From: DATBFX01 sp036558305
Lineage (GTDB): Bacteria; Chloroflexota; Chloroflexia; Thermomicrobiales; UBA6265
NCBI GenBank assembly: GCA_036558305.1
Contig: DATBFX010000112.1
Span: 1 to 40,610, forward strand
DNA length: 40,610 nt
Reading direction: 5' to 3'
The number at the start of each line of letters is the position of its first letter. Position 1 is the stretch's first letter. Both the position numbers and the translations under genes were made by a program. The notes beneath the pieces were generated by a model, which worked only from the letters and a program-made list of their open reading frames with translations, had not been told where the DNA came from and did no database searches. Below, piece after piece: positions 1 to 9,421 of the stretch.

Positions 1-2
1 TG

Positions 3-2939
3 TGGATCGAATCGCCGCGTGCCTGCGAAGGCGTCGTGCTCTCGGCGCAGAGCGGCGAGCGCGTGCTCGACCAAACAACGATGGCGGTGCCGGCCGGCGA
101 GGCGTCCTTCCACGTTTTCGTGCCGGAGGTAAACTCGCCGATCCGTTTCACCGTCGCCCTCAAGGTGCCCGGAGCGGAACGTGCGAGCGCGGACGTCGAG
201 GTCGGTCCGCAACGGAAGTGGTCGGTCTTCCTCGTCCACCACTCCCACTTCGACATCGGGTACACCGATCCCCAGGCGGTCGTCATCGAGCACCAGCTTC
301 GCTACCTCGACGCCGTGCTCGACCTGATCGCCGCCACCGACGACTGGCCGGAGGACGCCAAGTTCCGCTGGAACGTCGAAGTCACTTACCCGCTCCGCCG
401 GTGGCTGGCCGCCCGACCGAAGTCGGCGCGCGACGAGTTCGTGCGCCGCGTTAAGGAGGGCCGGATCGAAATCCATGCCCTCCCCTTCAGCATGCATACC
501 GAGGTCTACTCGATCGACGAACTCGCCTGGGGTCTGAAGTTCGCCGATGAGCTGCGCGAGCAGCACGGTCTCGAGATCACCACCGCCATCCAATCCGACG
601 TTCCCGGCGCCACGGTCGGGTTGCTCACCCTCCTGACCGCGGCTGGTGTCCGGTACTTCAACGTCGCCCATAACTACGCCGGTCGCTCCCTTCCCTTCCG
701 CTTCGGCGGGCAAGACCTGACGCGACCCTTTTGGTGGCAGGGCGCCGACGGCAAGCGCCTCCTCGTCTGGCACACCGACACCCCGCACGGCGTCGCCTAC
801 ATGGACGGTGTCCTCGTCGGTCTCGGCCAGGGCGAAACGACCGCCCGCGGTCTCCTCCCCGACTACCTGAACGCCCTCGCCAGTCGTCCCTACCCCTACG
901 GCAAACACGCCTTCGGTTGGCACGATTTGCCGACGGATCTCCCGGTCACGAAGCGTCCCTATCCACACGATTTCGTCCACTTCCGCGTCCAGAACGGGTT
1001 CGCCGACAACGCGCCCCCGAGTCTCGTCGTCGCCGAAACGGTCCGGGACTGGAACGCCGCCTGGGCCTATCCGCACCTGCGGATGGCGACGAACCGCGAT
1101 TTTTTCACCGAGGCCGAATCCCGTGTCGGCGACAAACTCGACACCTTCACCGGCGATTGGACAGACTGGTGGGCCGACGGCATCGGGTCCGGCGCCCTCC
1201 CCCTCGGTCTCAACCGCCGCGCCCAGGGCACGATCCGCACCGCGCGCACCCTCCACACCCTTGCCAACGCCCTGACCGACGATGCCGCGCCTGCGGTCGA
1301 AACCGAGGTCGAGCAGGTCTACGAAGACCTCGCCCTCTTCGACGAGCACACCTGGGGCGCAGCCAACCCATGGAATCAGAAACTTGAGTATCAGGACTCC
1401 GGCGACCTCCAATGGGGCCGCAAGTCCGCCTTCGCCTACCAAGCCGCCGAGCGTGCGGACACCTTGCTCGATGCCGGTCTCCACCGTTTCGCGGGTGCGT
1501 TCCGTACCGCTCCCCACGCCCTCGCCTCACTCGTCGTCTTCAATCCCAGCGCCTGGCCCCGCACCGATCTCGTCCGCGTCTTCCTCCCCGCCGAGCGCGT
1601 CCCACCCGACCAGGCGATCGCGATCATGGAGGCAACCTCCGGCCAGACGGTTCCGCACACGCTCGAACCGCAACCACACCCCAACTTTCGCGCCAAGGGC
1701 CAGTGGCTTACCTTCGCCGCGCGAGATGTCCCGTCCGTCGGCTACGCCCGCTACGACGTTCTCGGTGTCGACCAGGCGGCTTCCATCCTCAGAAACCCAG
1801 CCGCCGACTACGTCCTCGAATCACGCTTCTACCGCGTCACTGTCGATCCCCGCGAAGGGTTCATTTCCTCGATCGTCGACCGCGAGAGCGGTCGCGAGTT
1901 GGTCGACGACGACGCGCCCTTCGGTTTCAACGAGTACGTCTACGACCGGTACACGAGCGCGCCTGGGTTCAACCACCTTTCCGGTCGTATCGAGGAGGTC
2001 GACCAATCCCTCCTCGGTTCCCGCACCACCGCCGGCAACGCCTGGCTCGCCGATCGCTCCTCCGACGTGGTCGCCGAACGGTTGACGCTCCGCCTCATCG
2101 CCGAGGGAACCGACGGGCTGGAGACGACCCTCGTTCTCCCCCACGACGTCAAGCGCCTCGACATCACCAACCGCCTGCTCAAGCAGGCGACGATGGAGAA
2201 GGAGAGCGTCTACTTCGCCTTCCCCTTCGCCATCGACGACCCCGATCCGGAATACGAGATCAGCGGCGGCGTCACCTCGCGCGATGCGCCCCACGTCCCC
2301 GGTTCGGTCCGCCACATGTTCGCCATCCGCCACTGGCTCGCCCTGCGCGATGCCGCCGGTGCCGCCGCCTGGGCCACCCAGGAAGCGCCGCTGATCGAGA
2401 TCGGCACCATTTCCTTGCCGTTCACCCCGTTCCCGTCGACCATCCCGGACGACCAGGTCAAACCGTCAACCCTCTACTCGTGGGCTCTCAACAACATCTG
2501 GGATACCAATTTTCCGCCCCAGCAGGGCGGGGAGATGACCTTCCGCTATGCCATCGCCAGCGATGCGGGAACCTCCGCCCGCGAGCTCGGCATCCGCACC
2601 GGCGCCGCCCTCTCCGCCCCGCTCGCCGGTTTCTGCCTCGGCCGCACCAACGCCGGCGATCTCCCCGCCTCCGGCAGCTTCGTCGAACTCTCCCTCCCCC
2701 TCGTCGAAGTCGTCTCCTTGGCACCCTCCGCGCGCGGCCACGATCTCGTCGCCTACCTGCACTCGCTGGCGCCCGAGTCCGTCGAGGTCACGTTGTCGTT
2801 TCCCGCGTTGCCGGCGAGAACGGTGTCGGTCGGTAATTTCCTAGAACGAGACCTGAGCGAGATCTCGCTACGCGACGGACGGGCAACGATCGCGTTGGCT
2901 CCCGGCGCGTACGTGGCGGTCGCGATCGATCTGGCATAA
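3..2939 (+). CDS. GH38 alpha-mannosidase-like glycoside hydrolase (5' truncated)
   Basis: The frame is open to the window edge, so the N-terminus is missing; a GTG at 36 is only an internal codon. The family removes alpha-linked mannose (or related) residues from glycans by a retaining mechanism. The motif HHSHFDIGYTD, near visible residue 80, is the metal-binding signature HxHxDxG(Y/F)TD. QSDVPGATVG further on carries the Asp I take as the likely nucleophile. Later come WWADGIGSG and DEHTWGA, followed by the beta-rich C-terminal domains typical of the family. About 978 codons are visible. It lies 202 bp upstream of an ABC sugar-binding protein on the same strand, and a paralogue follows at 6601-9228, so all three probably serve one glycan-use pathway. 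No export signal can be judged because the start is missing. The family call is firm; the substrate is inferred. Confidence 0.9.
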   Translation, partial: WIESPRACEGVVLSAQSGERVLDQTTMAVPAGEASFHVFVPEVNSPIRFTVALKVPGAERASADVEVGPQRKWSVFLVHHSHFDIGYTDPQAVVIEHQLRYLDAVLDLIAATDDWPEDAKFRWNVEVTYPLRRWLAARPKSARDEFVRRVKEGRIEIHALPFSMHTEVYSIDELAWGLKFADELREQHGLEITTAIQSDVPGATVGLLTLLTAAGVRYFNVAHNYAGRSLPFRFGGQDLTRPFWWQGADGKRLLVWHTDTPHGVAYMDGVLVGLGQGETTARGLLPDYLNALASRPYPYGKHAFGWHDLPTDLPVTKRPYPHDFVHFRVQNGFADNAPPSLVVAETVRDWNAAWAYPHLRMATNRDFFTEAESRVGDKLDTFTGDWTDWWADGIGSGALPLGLNRRAQGTIRTARTLHTLANALTDDAAPAVETEVEQVYEDLALFDEHTWGAANPWNQKLEYQDSGDLQWGRKSAFAYQAAERADTLLDAGLHRFAGAFRTAPHALASLVVFNPSAWPRTDLVRVFLPAERVPPDQAIAIMEATSGQTVPHTLEPQPHPNFRAKGQWLTFAARDVPSVGYARYDVLGVDQAASILRNPAADYVLESRFYRVTVDPREGFISSIVDRESGRELVDDDAPFGFNEYVYDRYTSAPGFNHLSGRIEEVDQSLLGSRTTAGNAWLADRSSDVVAERLTLRLIAEGTDGLETTLVLPHDVKRLDITNRLLKQATMEKESVYFAFPFAIDDPDPEYEISGGVTSRDAPHVPGSVRHMFAIRHWLALRDAAGAAAWATQEAPLIEIGTISLPFTPFPSTIPDDQVKPSTLYSWALNNIWDTNFPPQQGGEMTFRYAIASDAGTSARELGIRTGAALSAPLAGFCLGRTNAGDLPASGSFVELSLPLVEVVSLAPSARGHDLVAYLHSLAPESVEVTLSFPALPARTVSVGNFLERDLSEISLRDGRATIALAPGAYVAVAIDLA

Positions 2940-3031
2940 CGGTTCGTCTCTCTCGGTCATGCGCCATCGCGATCGCCGACACCCAAGTGAATGGCTCTCG
3001 CCGCGCTCGCGGGAAGTCGGGAACACTCGAC

Positions 3032-3060
3032 TTTACACGCTCGGGCCATGTTGGTACCTT
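3032..3060 (+). promoter_or_regulatory. Putative sigma-70-type promoter for the sugar ABC operon
   Basis: A -35 box TTTACA (3032-3037) and a -10 box TACCTT (3055-3060) are separated by exactly 17 bases. The expected transcript start is near 3067, giving a leader of about 75 bases before the binding-protein ATG at 3142. The match is reasonable but read by eye only. Confidence 0.4.
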
Positions 3061-3141
3061 TCCCTAACGGTCATGAGCACACGCACAGACGATGGCCCCC
3101 GGTACGATGCGGTGCCGTCCAGCGGCACGAGGAGGTTTTTC

Positions 3142-4491
3142 ATGGCAAGCTTCGATCCCCGGACCGTTCGCCACCTCACCGATGCCCGCACCAGCCGGCG
3201 CCGGCTCCTCCAGGGCGGTGCCGCCCTCGGTCTCGGCGCCGCGCTGCCGATCGTCAGCCACTCCCGCGGCGCCGGCGCCCAGGACGTGACGAAGCTCAAG
3301 TTCTCCCACGACAAGTCCCCCTGGCAGCAGTTCTTCAAGGACATGGGCGATCTCGCCCAAAAAGAGATCAACATCAATTGGGACGTCACCCCCTACTCCG
3401 ACACCACCTCCTATCAGACCGCGCTCAAGGGCGCCCTCCCGACCAGCGACACGCCGGATCTCTTCACCTGGTGGTCCGGCTACCGGCTCGAAGAGCTCTA
3501 CACGGCCGGCGTCCTCGAAGACCTGACCGACATCTGGACCAAGGCCGTCTCCGACGGCAACGCGCCGGAGTCGCTCGGCGCCGCCTTCACCTTCGACGGC
3601 AAGGTCTACTCGTTTCCCCTCCACGTGTCCTACTGGGTCGTCTTCTACAACAAGAAGGTCTTCGCCGATAACGGCATCACCGCCGCCCCGGCGACCTGGG
3701 CCGACTTCACCGCCGCCTGCGACAAACTCAAGACCGCCGGCGTCACGCCGATGGCCTCGACCGTGGTCGGGAGTTGGCCGAGTTTCATCCTCTTCGAGGA
3801 GATGGTCCTCCGCACCGACCCCCAGTTCTATCTCGACCTCACCGCCGGCAAGGCCAAGTACACCGACCCCACCGCCGTCAAGGCGATGGACACCTGGAAG
3901 GGGCTGATCGACAACGGCTACTTCACCTCGTTCGACGCCGCCATGGACACCGACTGGCCCGGCATGTTCGCCCAGGGTCAGGTCGCGATGATCCCGGTCG
4001 GCACCTGGTACCAGAGCAACTTCACCGCCCAGAACATGAAACCGGGCGAGGACTACGACCTCTTCATCATGCCCAACGTCGATCCCGCGGTGACGCAGAA
4101 GGTCGCCATCGTCGAGACCGGCGCCCTCGCGGTCGCCGCTAAGAGCAGCCAGATCGACGCCGCCAAGCAGTTCGTCTCCTGGTGGGTCTCGACCGACGCC
4201 CAGACCGCCTGGTCCAACAAACTCGGCGATACCCCCGCCAACACCAAGGCCGTCAGCGACAACCCCATCCTCAAGACCTTGCTCGACACCCTCGCCAACG
4301 ACCACTACACGCTCTACCAACGCTACTGGGAAGCCTCGCCGGTCCCGATCGTCGAGGGAGCCGTCACCATCCTCCAGGAATTCATGCTCGATACGAGCAA
4401 GGAGCAGGACGTCCTCCAGAAGATCCAGGACCTCGCCGACACCGAATGGGCCAAGCGCGGCGGCCCCGCGGGTACGCCCACATCGAGCTAG
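3142..4491 (+). CDS. ABC transporter extracellular sugar-binding protein (Tat-exported)
   Basis: A 449-residue family-1-type solute-binding protein that would capture a sugar or oligosaccharide outside the membrane and deliver it to the permease encoded next. The start is the ATG at 3142, preceded at six bases by AGGAGG; the frame is open further upstream but without a comparable ribosome site. The N-terminus has a twin-arginine signal (SRRRLL at residues 18-23, then a Gly/Ala/Leu stretch) ending near GAGAQD. There is no lipobox Cys, so membrane attachment by lipid is not predicted. SYWVVFYNKKVF and the later MIPVGTWY fit the sugar-binding fold. The intergenic space to the permease gene holds a strong hairpin (4500-4554), an arrangement that can keep binding-protein levels above permease levels. 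Confidence 0.9.
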   Translation: MASFDPRTVRHLTDARTSRRRLLQGGAALGLGAALPIVSHSRGAGAQDVTKLKFSHDKSPWQQFFKDMGDLAQKEININWDVTPYSDTTSYQTALKGALPTSDTPDLFTWWSGYRLEELYTAGVLEDLTDIWTKAVSDGNAPESLGAAFTFDGKVYSFPLHVSYWVVFYNKKVFADNGITAAPATWADFTAACDKLKTAGVTPMASTVVGSWPSFILFEEMVLRTDPQFYLDLTAGKAKYTDPTAVKAMDTWKGLIDNGYFTSFDAAMDTDWPGMFAQGQVAMIPVGTWYQSNFTAQNMKPGEDYDLFIMPNVDPAVTQKVAIVETGALAVAAKSSQIDAAKQFVSWWVSTDAQTAWSNKLGDTPANTKAVSDNPILKTLLDTLANDHYTLYQRYWEASPVPIVEGAVTILQEFMLDTSKEQDVLQKIQDLADTEWAKRGGPAGTPTSS

Positions 4492-4499
4492 GCACGAGA

Positions 4500-4554
4500 G
4501 GGCGGAGGGCGGAAGGCGGGGAGAACGACACGATCCGCCCTCCGCCCTCCGCCC
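4500..4554. repeat. Intercistronic 20-bp-arm G/C hairpin between binding-protein and permease genes
   Basis: Arms 4500-4519 and 4535-4554 are complementary over 19 of 20 positions, with a 15-base loop. Each arm is built from a repeated word close to GGGCGGA. There is no T-run, so it is not a standard intrinsic terminator. It could act as an mRNA-stabilising or attenuating palindrome like those in maltose operons. It is also stylistically similar to the word-based palindrome inside the LuxR-ATPase gene at 22023-22100. Confidence 0.75.
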
Positions 4555-4618
4555 CGTCGTAGAATGGGCGTCGCACTCGCTTCCCGCCAATCCGCCCGCC
4601 AGGTTGGAGCCGACGCCC

Positions 4619-6574
4619 ATGGCACAACTCACCGAACGAACCGCGGCGGCGCGCACCGTCCCGACCGGCAAAGCGACGAGCCTCTCCCGGCTCGGCCGCT
4701 TTGCCGGTGCGTACGCCTTCCTCCTACCGGCCCTGGTCCTGGTCGGCGTTTTCCTCCTCTGGCCGTTCCTCCGCAGCGCCTACCTGAGCTTCACCGAGTA
4801 CAACGGGCTCGGCACCCCGAAGTGGATCGGTCTCGACAACTACCGCACGCTGATCCACGATCCGATCCTGACCAGTTCGATCAGGAACACCCTCTATTGG
4901 GTGGTCGGCACCTTACTGCTGCCGGTCGGGCTCGGTCTCCTCATCGCCAGCATCAGCTTCAACCTCAAGGGCGGCGCCTTCTACCGCCTCCCCTTCCTCA
5001 TCCCCTACGCCCTCTCCGGCTCCGCGATCGCCACCCTCTGGGCGTTCATCTTCGTTCGCGACGGCGCCGTCAACGGCGCGCTCAAGGCGCTCGGGCTCGA
5101 CTCGTGGACCCGCGCCTGGTTGATCGACATCCATCCCGTCTGGAAACTCGACGTCAAGTACAACACGCTGGCGATGATCGTCGCCTCCACCTGGCAGGCG
5201 GTCGGCGTCAGCGTCCTCCTCTTCCTGATCGGGCTCCAGGTCATCCCCAAGGACCCGATCGAAGCCGCCCGCCTCGACGGCGCCGAGGGTTGGCGACTCT
5301 TCCGCGACGTCACCTTTCCGCTCCTCCGACCGATGACGATCGTCACCGTCGGCATCTCCCTCGTCAACTCCCTGAAAACCTTCGACATCATCTGGATCAT
5401 GACCCAAGGAGGCCCCGCCCGGAGCTCGGAAACGCTCGCCGTCACGATGTACCGCGAGACGTTTCTCCTCAGCCGGCACGGCTACGGCGCCGCCGTCGCC
5501 GTCGTCCTCAGCCTCGTGGTGACCGCCGTCTCGGTCGCCTACCTCAGCCGGACCCTGGAGCGCAACGTTGGCGGCGAGGGGCCGGCGCGCGGCGTGACCG
5601 CCGCGATCGCACCGGTCGGCCGCGCCCTCGGTTCGGCGATCCGCCTCGTCGGGACCGGAATCGAGTTGCTGTTCGGTCTGACCTTCCTCGTCCTGGCCTG
5701 GCCGTTCCGCTTCTTCGGCAGCCTCTTGCCCCCGGACGGCGCGCGACGGACGCAACGCGTCGTCGGCAATGGCCTCAGGCACGGCATCCTGGCCGCCCTC
5801 GCCGTCCTCTGGATCGCACCGTTCTACATCTTCCTGGTCAATGCGTCGGCCTCGACCGAAGGGTTCGCCAAGAAAGAGCGGTGGCAGCCGCCGTCGAGCT
5901 TCGCGCTGTTCGACAACATCCGCGCGGCGTGGAACGCCGCCCACCTCGGGCAAGCCATCGGCAGCTCCGTCTTCTATGCCATCGTCGGCGCCTCGCTGGC
6001 CGTCGTCATCGCCGCGCTTGCCTCGTACGCGCTCGTCGCCCTCCGCATCCGCCACGGCTTCTTCTGGTTTATGGTGATCTACGCCGGCACCATCTTCCCC
6101 TTCCAGATGTACCTGTCACCCTTGTACACTATGTTCGTCCGGTGGAAGATCTACAATACCCACCAGGGACTCCTGCTCTTCTACACCGCCATCGCCATCC
6201 CCTTCGCCACCTTCGTCATCCGCAACCACTTCACCTCAATCCCCCACGACCTCAGCGAAGCCGCTCGCCTCGACGGCGCCTCCGCCTTGACCATCTTCCG
6301 CCACGTCTTCGTCCCGCTCTCCCTCAACGCCTTCGCCACCGTCTTCATCCTCCAGTTCACCTGGATCTGGAACGATCTCATCTTCGGTCTCGTCCTCTCA
6401 CGCAGCGAAGACATCCGCCCCATCATGACCGCTCTCGCCGCCCTCCAGGGCCAATACGCCCGCACCGGCGCCCCCGTCGCCCTGGCCGGCGCTCTCCTCG
6501 TCTCCCTCCCCACCTTCGTCCTCTTCTTTGCGGTCCAACGCGTGTTTGTCCGGGGGCTGCGCGCGACGGCATAG
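4619..6574 (+). CDS. Fused ABC sugar permease (MalF-like plus MalG-like halves)
   Basis: A 651-residue membrane protein that contains both permease subunits normally made as two proteins. Residues 1 to about 320 form the UgpA/MalF-like half, with EAARLDGAEGWRLF near residue 215. A Gly/Pro/Arg-containing and hydrophobic linker covers roughly 320-385. Residues from about 385 form the UgpE/MalG-like half, with SEAARLDGASALTIF near residue 545. These two EAA loops each contact an ATPase subunit, so a single chain could serve as the whole membrane core. The ATG at 4619 is chosen because TTGGAG lies nine bases upstream; a TTG at 4604 is in frame but lacks a site. The frame is continuous with no sign of frameshift. 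No ATPase gene is nearby. It ends 26 bp from the stop of the convergent GH38 gene. Confidence 0.9.
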   Translation: MAQLTERTAAARTVPTGKATSLSRLGRFAGAYAFLLPALVLVGVFLLWPFLRSAYLSFTEYNGLGTPKWIGLDNYRTLIHDPILTSSIRNTLYWVVGTLLLPVGLGLLIASISFNLKGGAFYRLPFLIPYALSGSAIATLWAFIFVRDGAVNGALKALGLDSWTRAWLIDIHPVWKLDVKYNTLAMIVASTWQAVGVSVLLFLIGLQVIPKDPIEAARLDGAEGWRLFRDVTFPLLRPMTIVTVGISLVNSLKTFDIIWIMTQGGPARSSETLAVTMYRETFLLSRHGYGAAVAVVLSLVVTAVSVAYLSRTLERNVGGEGPARGVTAAIAPVGRALGSAIRLVGTGIELLFGLTFLVLAWPFRFFGSLLPPDGARRTQRVVGNGLRHGILAALAVLWIAPFYIFLVNASASTEGFAKKERWQPPSSFALFDNIRAAWNAAHLGQAIGSSVFYAIVGASLAVVIAALASYALVALRIRHGFFWFMVIYAGTIFPFQMYLSPLYTMFVRWKIYNTHQGLLLFYTAIAIPFATFVIRNHFTSIPHDLSEAARLDGASALTIFRHVFVPLSLNAFATVFILQFTWIWNDLIFGLVLSRSEDIRPIMTALAALQGQYARTGAPVALAGALLVSLPTFVLFFAVQRVFVRGLRATA

Positions 6575-6600
6575 AAACGCAGGAATCGCGGAGACCCCTC

Positions 6601-9228
6601 TCAGAACCGCGCCCGCAGCGACTGCACCGCCAACGCCGTCACCGACACGCTCACCGCTCCCCCGCTCACGGGGAGCGCGGCCCCGTCGATCTCCAACGGC
6701 GATGTCAGCACCACCGACTTTGGCGACGCGGCGGGGAACCGAAGCGACACCGTTTGGTCCGTCTCCGCCAGGTTCTGGATCCGAACGACGATGCCGTTGC
6801 CATCCCCCGCCGGTTTCGTGGTCACCAACACCGGCGCTTCCTCGGATACCTCCAGGAAACGCCCGGTCTCCGGGCCGGTTCGCACGTAATCCCGCAGCAC
6901 GACCGGCGGCGTCGCGCTCTCGGCCCCGAAACGCGCGGCGGCGACGTCGTTCACCACTCCGCCGTGCGTCGTCAACCGGTAACGCAGCGGGATCTCGCCC
7001 CCTTGCGACGCCTTGAAGTTGACCATCCAGTGGTTGTGCAGCGCCCACGACATCAGGGTCGGGCCTTCCGGTTCCAGCTTCCGCGCCCACTTCCCGGTCG
7101 TGATCCCGCCCAGGTGCATCAAGGGCGCATCGAGCGGCGCCACCGTCACCCCCCGCTCGCCGTCGCCGACGTCGACCCAGCGCCCGATCGGGTACCAGTC
7201 GCGCACCGTCCCGTTGAGCTGGTCCTCGTCCGGGGTGAAGGGGATCCCGTTGACATCGGCCCGGAACGACGGCGGGCCGAGGTTGAACGGGAAGGCGACG
7301 AACACCGCCTCGATCCCCGTCTCGTGCTCCTTGTCGAGCACCCAGTTGACCTCCAGCGCCTTTTGCCCGGTTTCGAGCGCGAACTCGCAGCGCCCGGCGC
7401 GGATCCCCGGTCCCGCCACTTTGACCGCGATCGAGGCCCGCCCGTGCGCGACGACCGGCGCTTCGACCGTGACCCCCGAGACCGACCACCGCTGCCACGG
7501 TGTGTCCGTCCGCCCGTAGCCGAAGTCTTCGGCCGAGAAGTCGCCCCAGAAGAGGGCCTGTCTCCCCTCCGGCGATTCGACCCGCTCGTAGACGTACTGA
7601 CCGATCCCCCAATCTTGATAGCGTCCGGCGAAGTCGTGACCGAGATCCTTGTCGAAGAACTCGGCGAGCGCACCGGTCTTCGGATCGACCCGCACCCGGT
7701 AGTGCGCGTTCTCGATCGTGTGCTGCCCCATTTTCAGATCGTCGCCAGTCGGCTGCGCATTCAGGGGGATGAAAGCGTAACCGAACGCCGGAACTTCGCC
7801 CGTCACGCGGCGGAACGGCGTCTCCGGGCGCACTCCGCCCCACGGCACGTTGCGCGGGAAGAACGACTCCAGCACCCCGACCGGCGCCGCCCAACCGTGT
7901 TGCTCCGGTTCCTCGACGACGACGGTCCGTGCCCAGGGCAGGGTGTTGATCACCAGCACCGCATCGGCGCCCGGATCGGGGTACGCCTCCCGCTGGTCGA
8001 GGTCGCCGAGGTTGAACATCCCCTCGATCCCCGGCTCCGCCACCGTCTCCGCCAGCGCCCGCGACGCCTTCGCCAGCATGTCGAGCGCCTCCGCCGACGC
8101 GGTGTAGACGTAGTTGCCTTTGCGGTTCCACTGTCCGCGCGTCCAGAGCGACTTCGGCGCCTCGATGCTGGCGAACGCGCCCCAGGTGTGCTCGTCGTAC
8201 AGCGTCGCCTGCTCGTAGGCGTGCGCCATCCGCTCAGCCGCCCACAGCGTCGTCCCCTCGCTCTTCAACCAGCAGGCGACCATCTCGGCCATCAGCAGGT
8301 GCTCGTGCGTCGCCCGGCTGACTCCCGTCTCGAAGGCGCTGGAGGCGACGCCGTCCGACCACCAGTCGAGCCACTCGCCACGAAGCGTCGGCAGATCCGC
8401 GCCGTGCCGTGTGCGCAGCATCCGATTGAACGCGCTCGGTGTCGTGAAGACGATCCGCGGCGTCCGCCCCTGCGCGTTCCAGTCGCGGACGAAGGCAGGC
8501 ATCCGCGGGTCCGGCGGTCCGTTGTCGACCCGGATCGGGTGCGTCGATTGCGCGTAGATGAAGTCGTATGGGTAATGGGAATCCGCTTCCAACCGAGCGA
8601 CGATCGGCGGTAGCGACTGATCGACAAACCGCCAGTCGCCGAGTTTGGCGATGCTGCGGCCCCACAGGTAGTGGAATCCGTTCCAGGCGAGGACCTTGTT
8701 CCCCGCTGGCCCTTCCCACCAGAAGCCCGCCGGGATCGGTTTCGGCGTGTATCCGCGCAGCGGGTTGACCGCCATCGTCATCAGCTCGATCCCGATCTCG
8801 GCCAACAGATCGGCGTAGAGCCAGCTGACGCCGTTGACGTCGCACTGCATCGCCGTCGAGATGGAGAGCCCGTAGTCGTCGCGCAACCGACGCACGGGGT
8901 GGAGACTGCGGATCATCTGCTCGACGTTTTGCAGCGGCGTGTGGTTGTACTGCATCCCGGCGACATCGATATACCCCTGTGCGTGCCACTGCTTGAACCG
9001 TTCGATCTGCGCCGACGATGCCTTGGCGAAATACTTCTCGGTCATCCCGGTCACTTCGCAGACCCAGCGGTAGCGCGCCTCCTCGGGGAAGTCCTGCGTC
9101 GCCTCGATCAGGTCGAGTGCCTGGTCGACGAACTCGGCGTGCTGCCGGAAGCAGAGATCCTGGTAGTCCGTGAACCCGATGTCGGTGTGGCTGTGATTGA
9201 CCACATAGAGCGTTTTGATCGGCTGCAT
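6601..9228 (-). CDS. GH38 alpha-mannosidase-like glycoside hydrolase
   Basis: An 875-residue paralogue of the truncated GH38 gene at the window start. VNHSHTDIGFTD near residue 10 is the metal-site signature, and AMQCDVNGVSWLYADLL carries the likely nucleophile Asp. WWSDGVASSAFETG and DEHTWGAF match the corresponding segments of the first copy. Length is typical for bacterial GH38 enzymes. The start is the ATG at 9228, preceded by AAAGGGGAG; the frame is open further upstream but a promoter (9266-9294) sits there, which excludes a longer start. No signal peptide follows the Met, so it is probably cytoplasmic and acts on imported oligosaccharides. It is convergent with the permease gene. The substrate is inferred from family and context. 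Confidence 0.92.
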   Translation of the reverse strand: MQPIKTLYVVNHSHTDIGFTDYQDLCFRQHAEFVDQALDLIEATQDFPEEARYRWVCEVTGMTEKYFAKASSAQIERFKQWHAQGYIDVAGMQYNHTPLQNVEQMIRSLHPVRRLRDDYGLSISTAMQCDVNGVSWLYADLLAEIGIELMTMAVNPLRGYTPKPIPAGFWWEGPAGNKVLAWNGFHYLWGRSIAKLGDWRFVDQSLPPIVARLEADSHYPYDFIYAQSTHPIRVDNGPPDPRMPAFVRDWNAQGRTPRIVFTTPSAFNRMLRTRHGADLPTLRGEWLDWWSDGVASSAFETGVSRATHEHLLMAEMVACWLKSEGTTLWAAERMAHAYEQATLYDEHTWGAFASIEAPKSLWTRGQWNRKGNYVYTASAEALDMLAKASRALAETVAEPGIEGMFNLGDLDQREAYPDPGADAVLVINTLPWARTVVVEEPEQHGWAAPVGVLESFFPRNVPWGGVRPETPFRRVTGEVPAFGYAFIPLNAQPTGDDLKMGQHTIENAHYRVRVDPKTGALAEFFDKDLGHDFAGRYQDWGIGQYVYERVESPEGRQALFWGDFSAEDFGYGRTDTPWQRWSVSGVTVEAPVVAHGRASIAVKVAGPGIRAGRCEFALETGQKALEVNWVLDKEHETGIEAVFVAFPFNLGPPSFRADVNGIPFTPDEDQLNGTVRDWYPIGRWVDVGDGERGVTVAPLDAPLMHLGGITTGKWARKLEPEGPTLMSWALHNHWMVNFKASQGGEIPLRYRLTTHGGVVNDVAAARFGAESATPPVVLRDYVRTGPETGRFLEVSEEAPVLVTTKPAGDGNGIVVRIQNLAETDQTVSLRFPAASPKSVVLTSPLEIDGAALPVSGGAVSVSVTALAVQSLRARF

Positions 9229-9265
9229 AGGGACTCCCCTTTGCTTTCGGACGTTCGGTCGACGC

Positions 9266-9294
9266 ACGATATTCGTGGCTCTCGGTCGTGTCAA
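9266..9294 (-). promoter_or_regulatory. Promoter of the second GH38 gene
   Basis: On the minus strand TTGACA (9289-9294) and TATCGT (9266-9271) are 17 bases apart, a strong sigma-70-type match. The transcript would start about 30 bases upstream of the ATG at 9228. Confidence 0.6.
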
Positions 9295-9421
9295 CCGTGA
9301 ATCGCCGTGTGTGGGAGACTCTCGATCGCGAGGCTCCTGCGTGACACTGGCTCGGTTTTCCTCGGGTGGTCCGTTGCGGAGGGCACGGCATTCGACGACC
9401 TCGGAAAGGATCAGCCGCACG

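Noticed and set aside
3064..4671. Long minus-strand frame opposite the sugar-binding protein
   Set aside because: Gly/Val/Glu-rich antisense shadow caused by high GC; no motif, and the plus strand has a Tat-exported binding protein.
4564..8613. A very long plus-strand open frame overlapping the permease gene and the antisense of GH38
   Set aside because: It is a shadow: its translation is Arg/Pro/His-rich with no domain, while the permease and GH38 frames carry clear motifs and ribosome sites.
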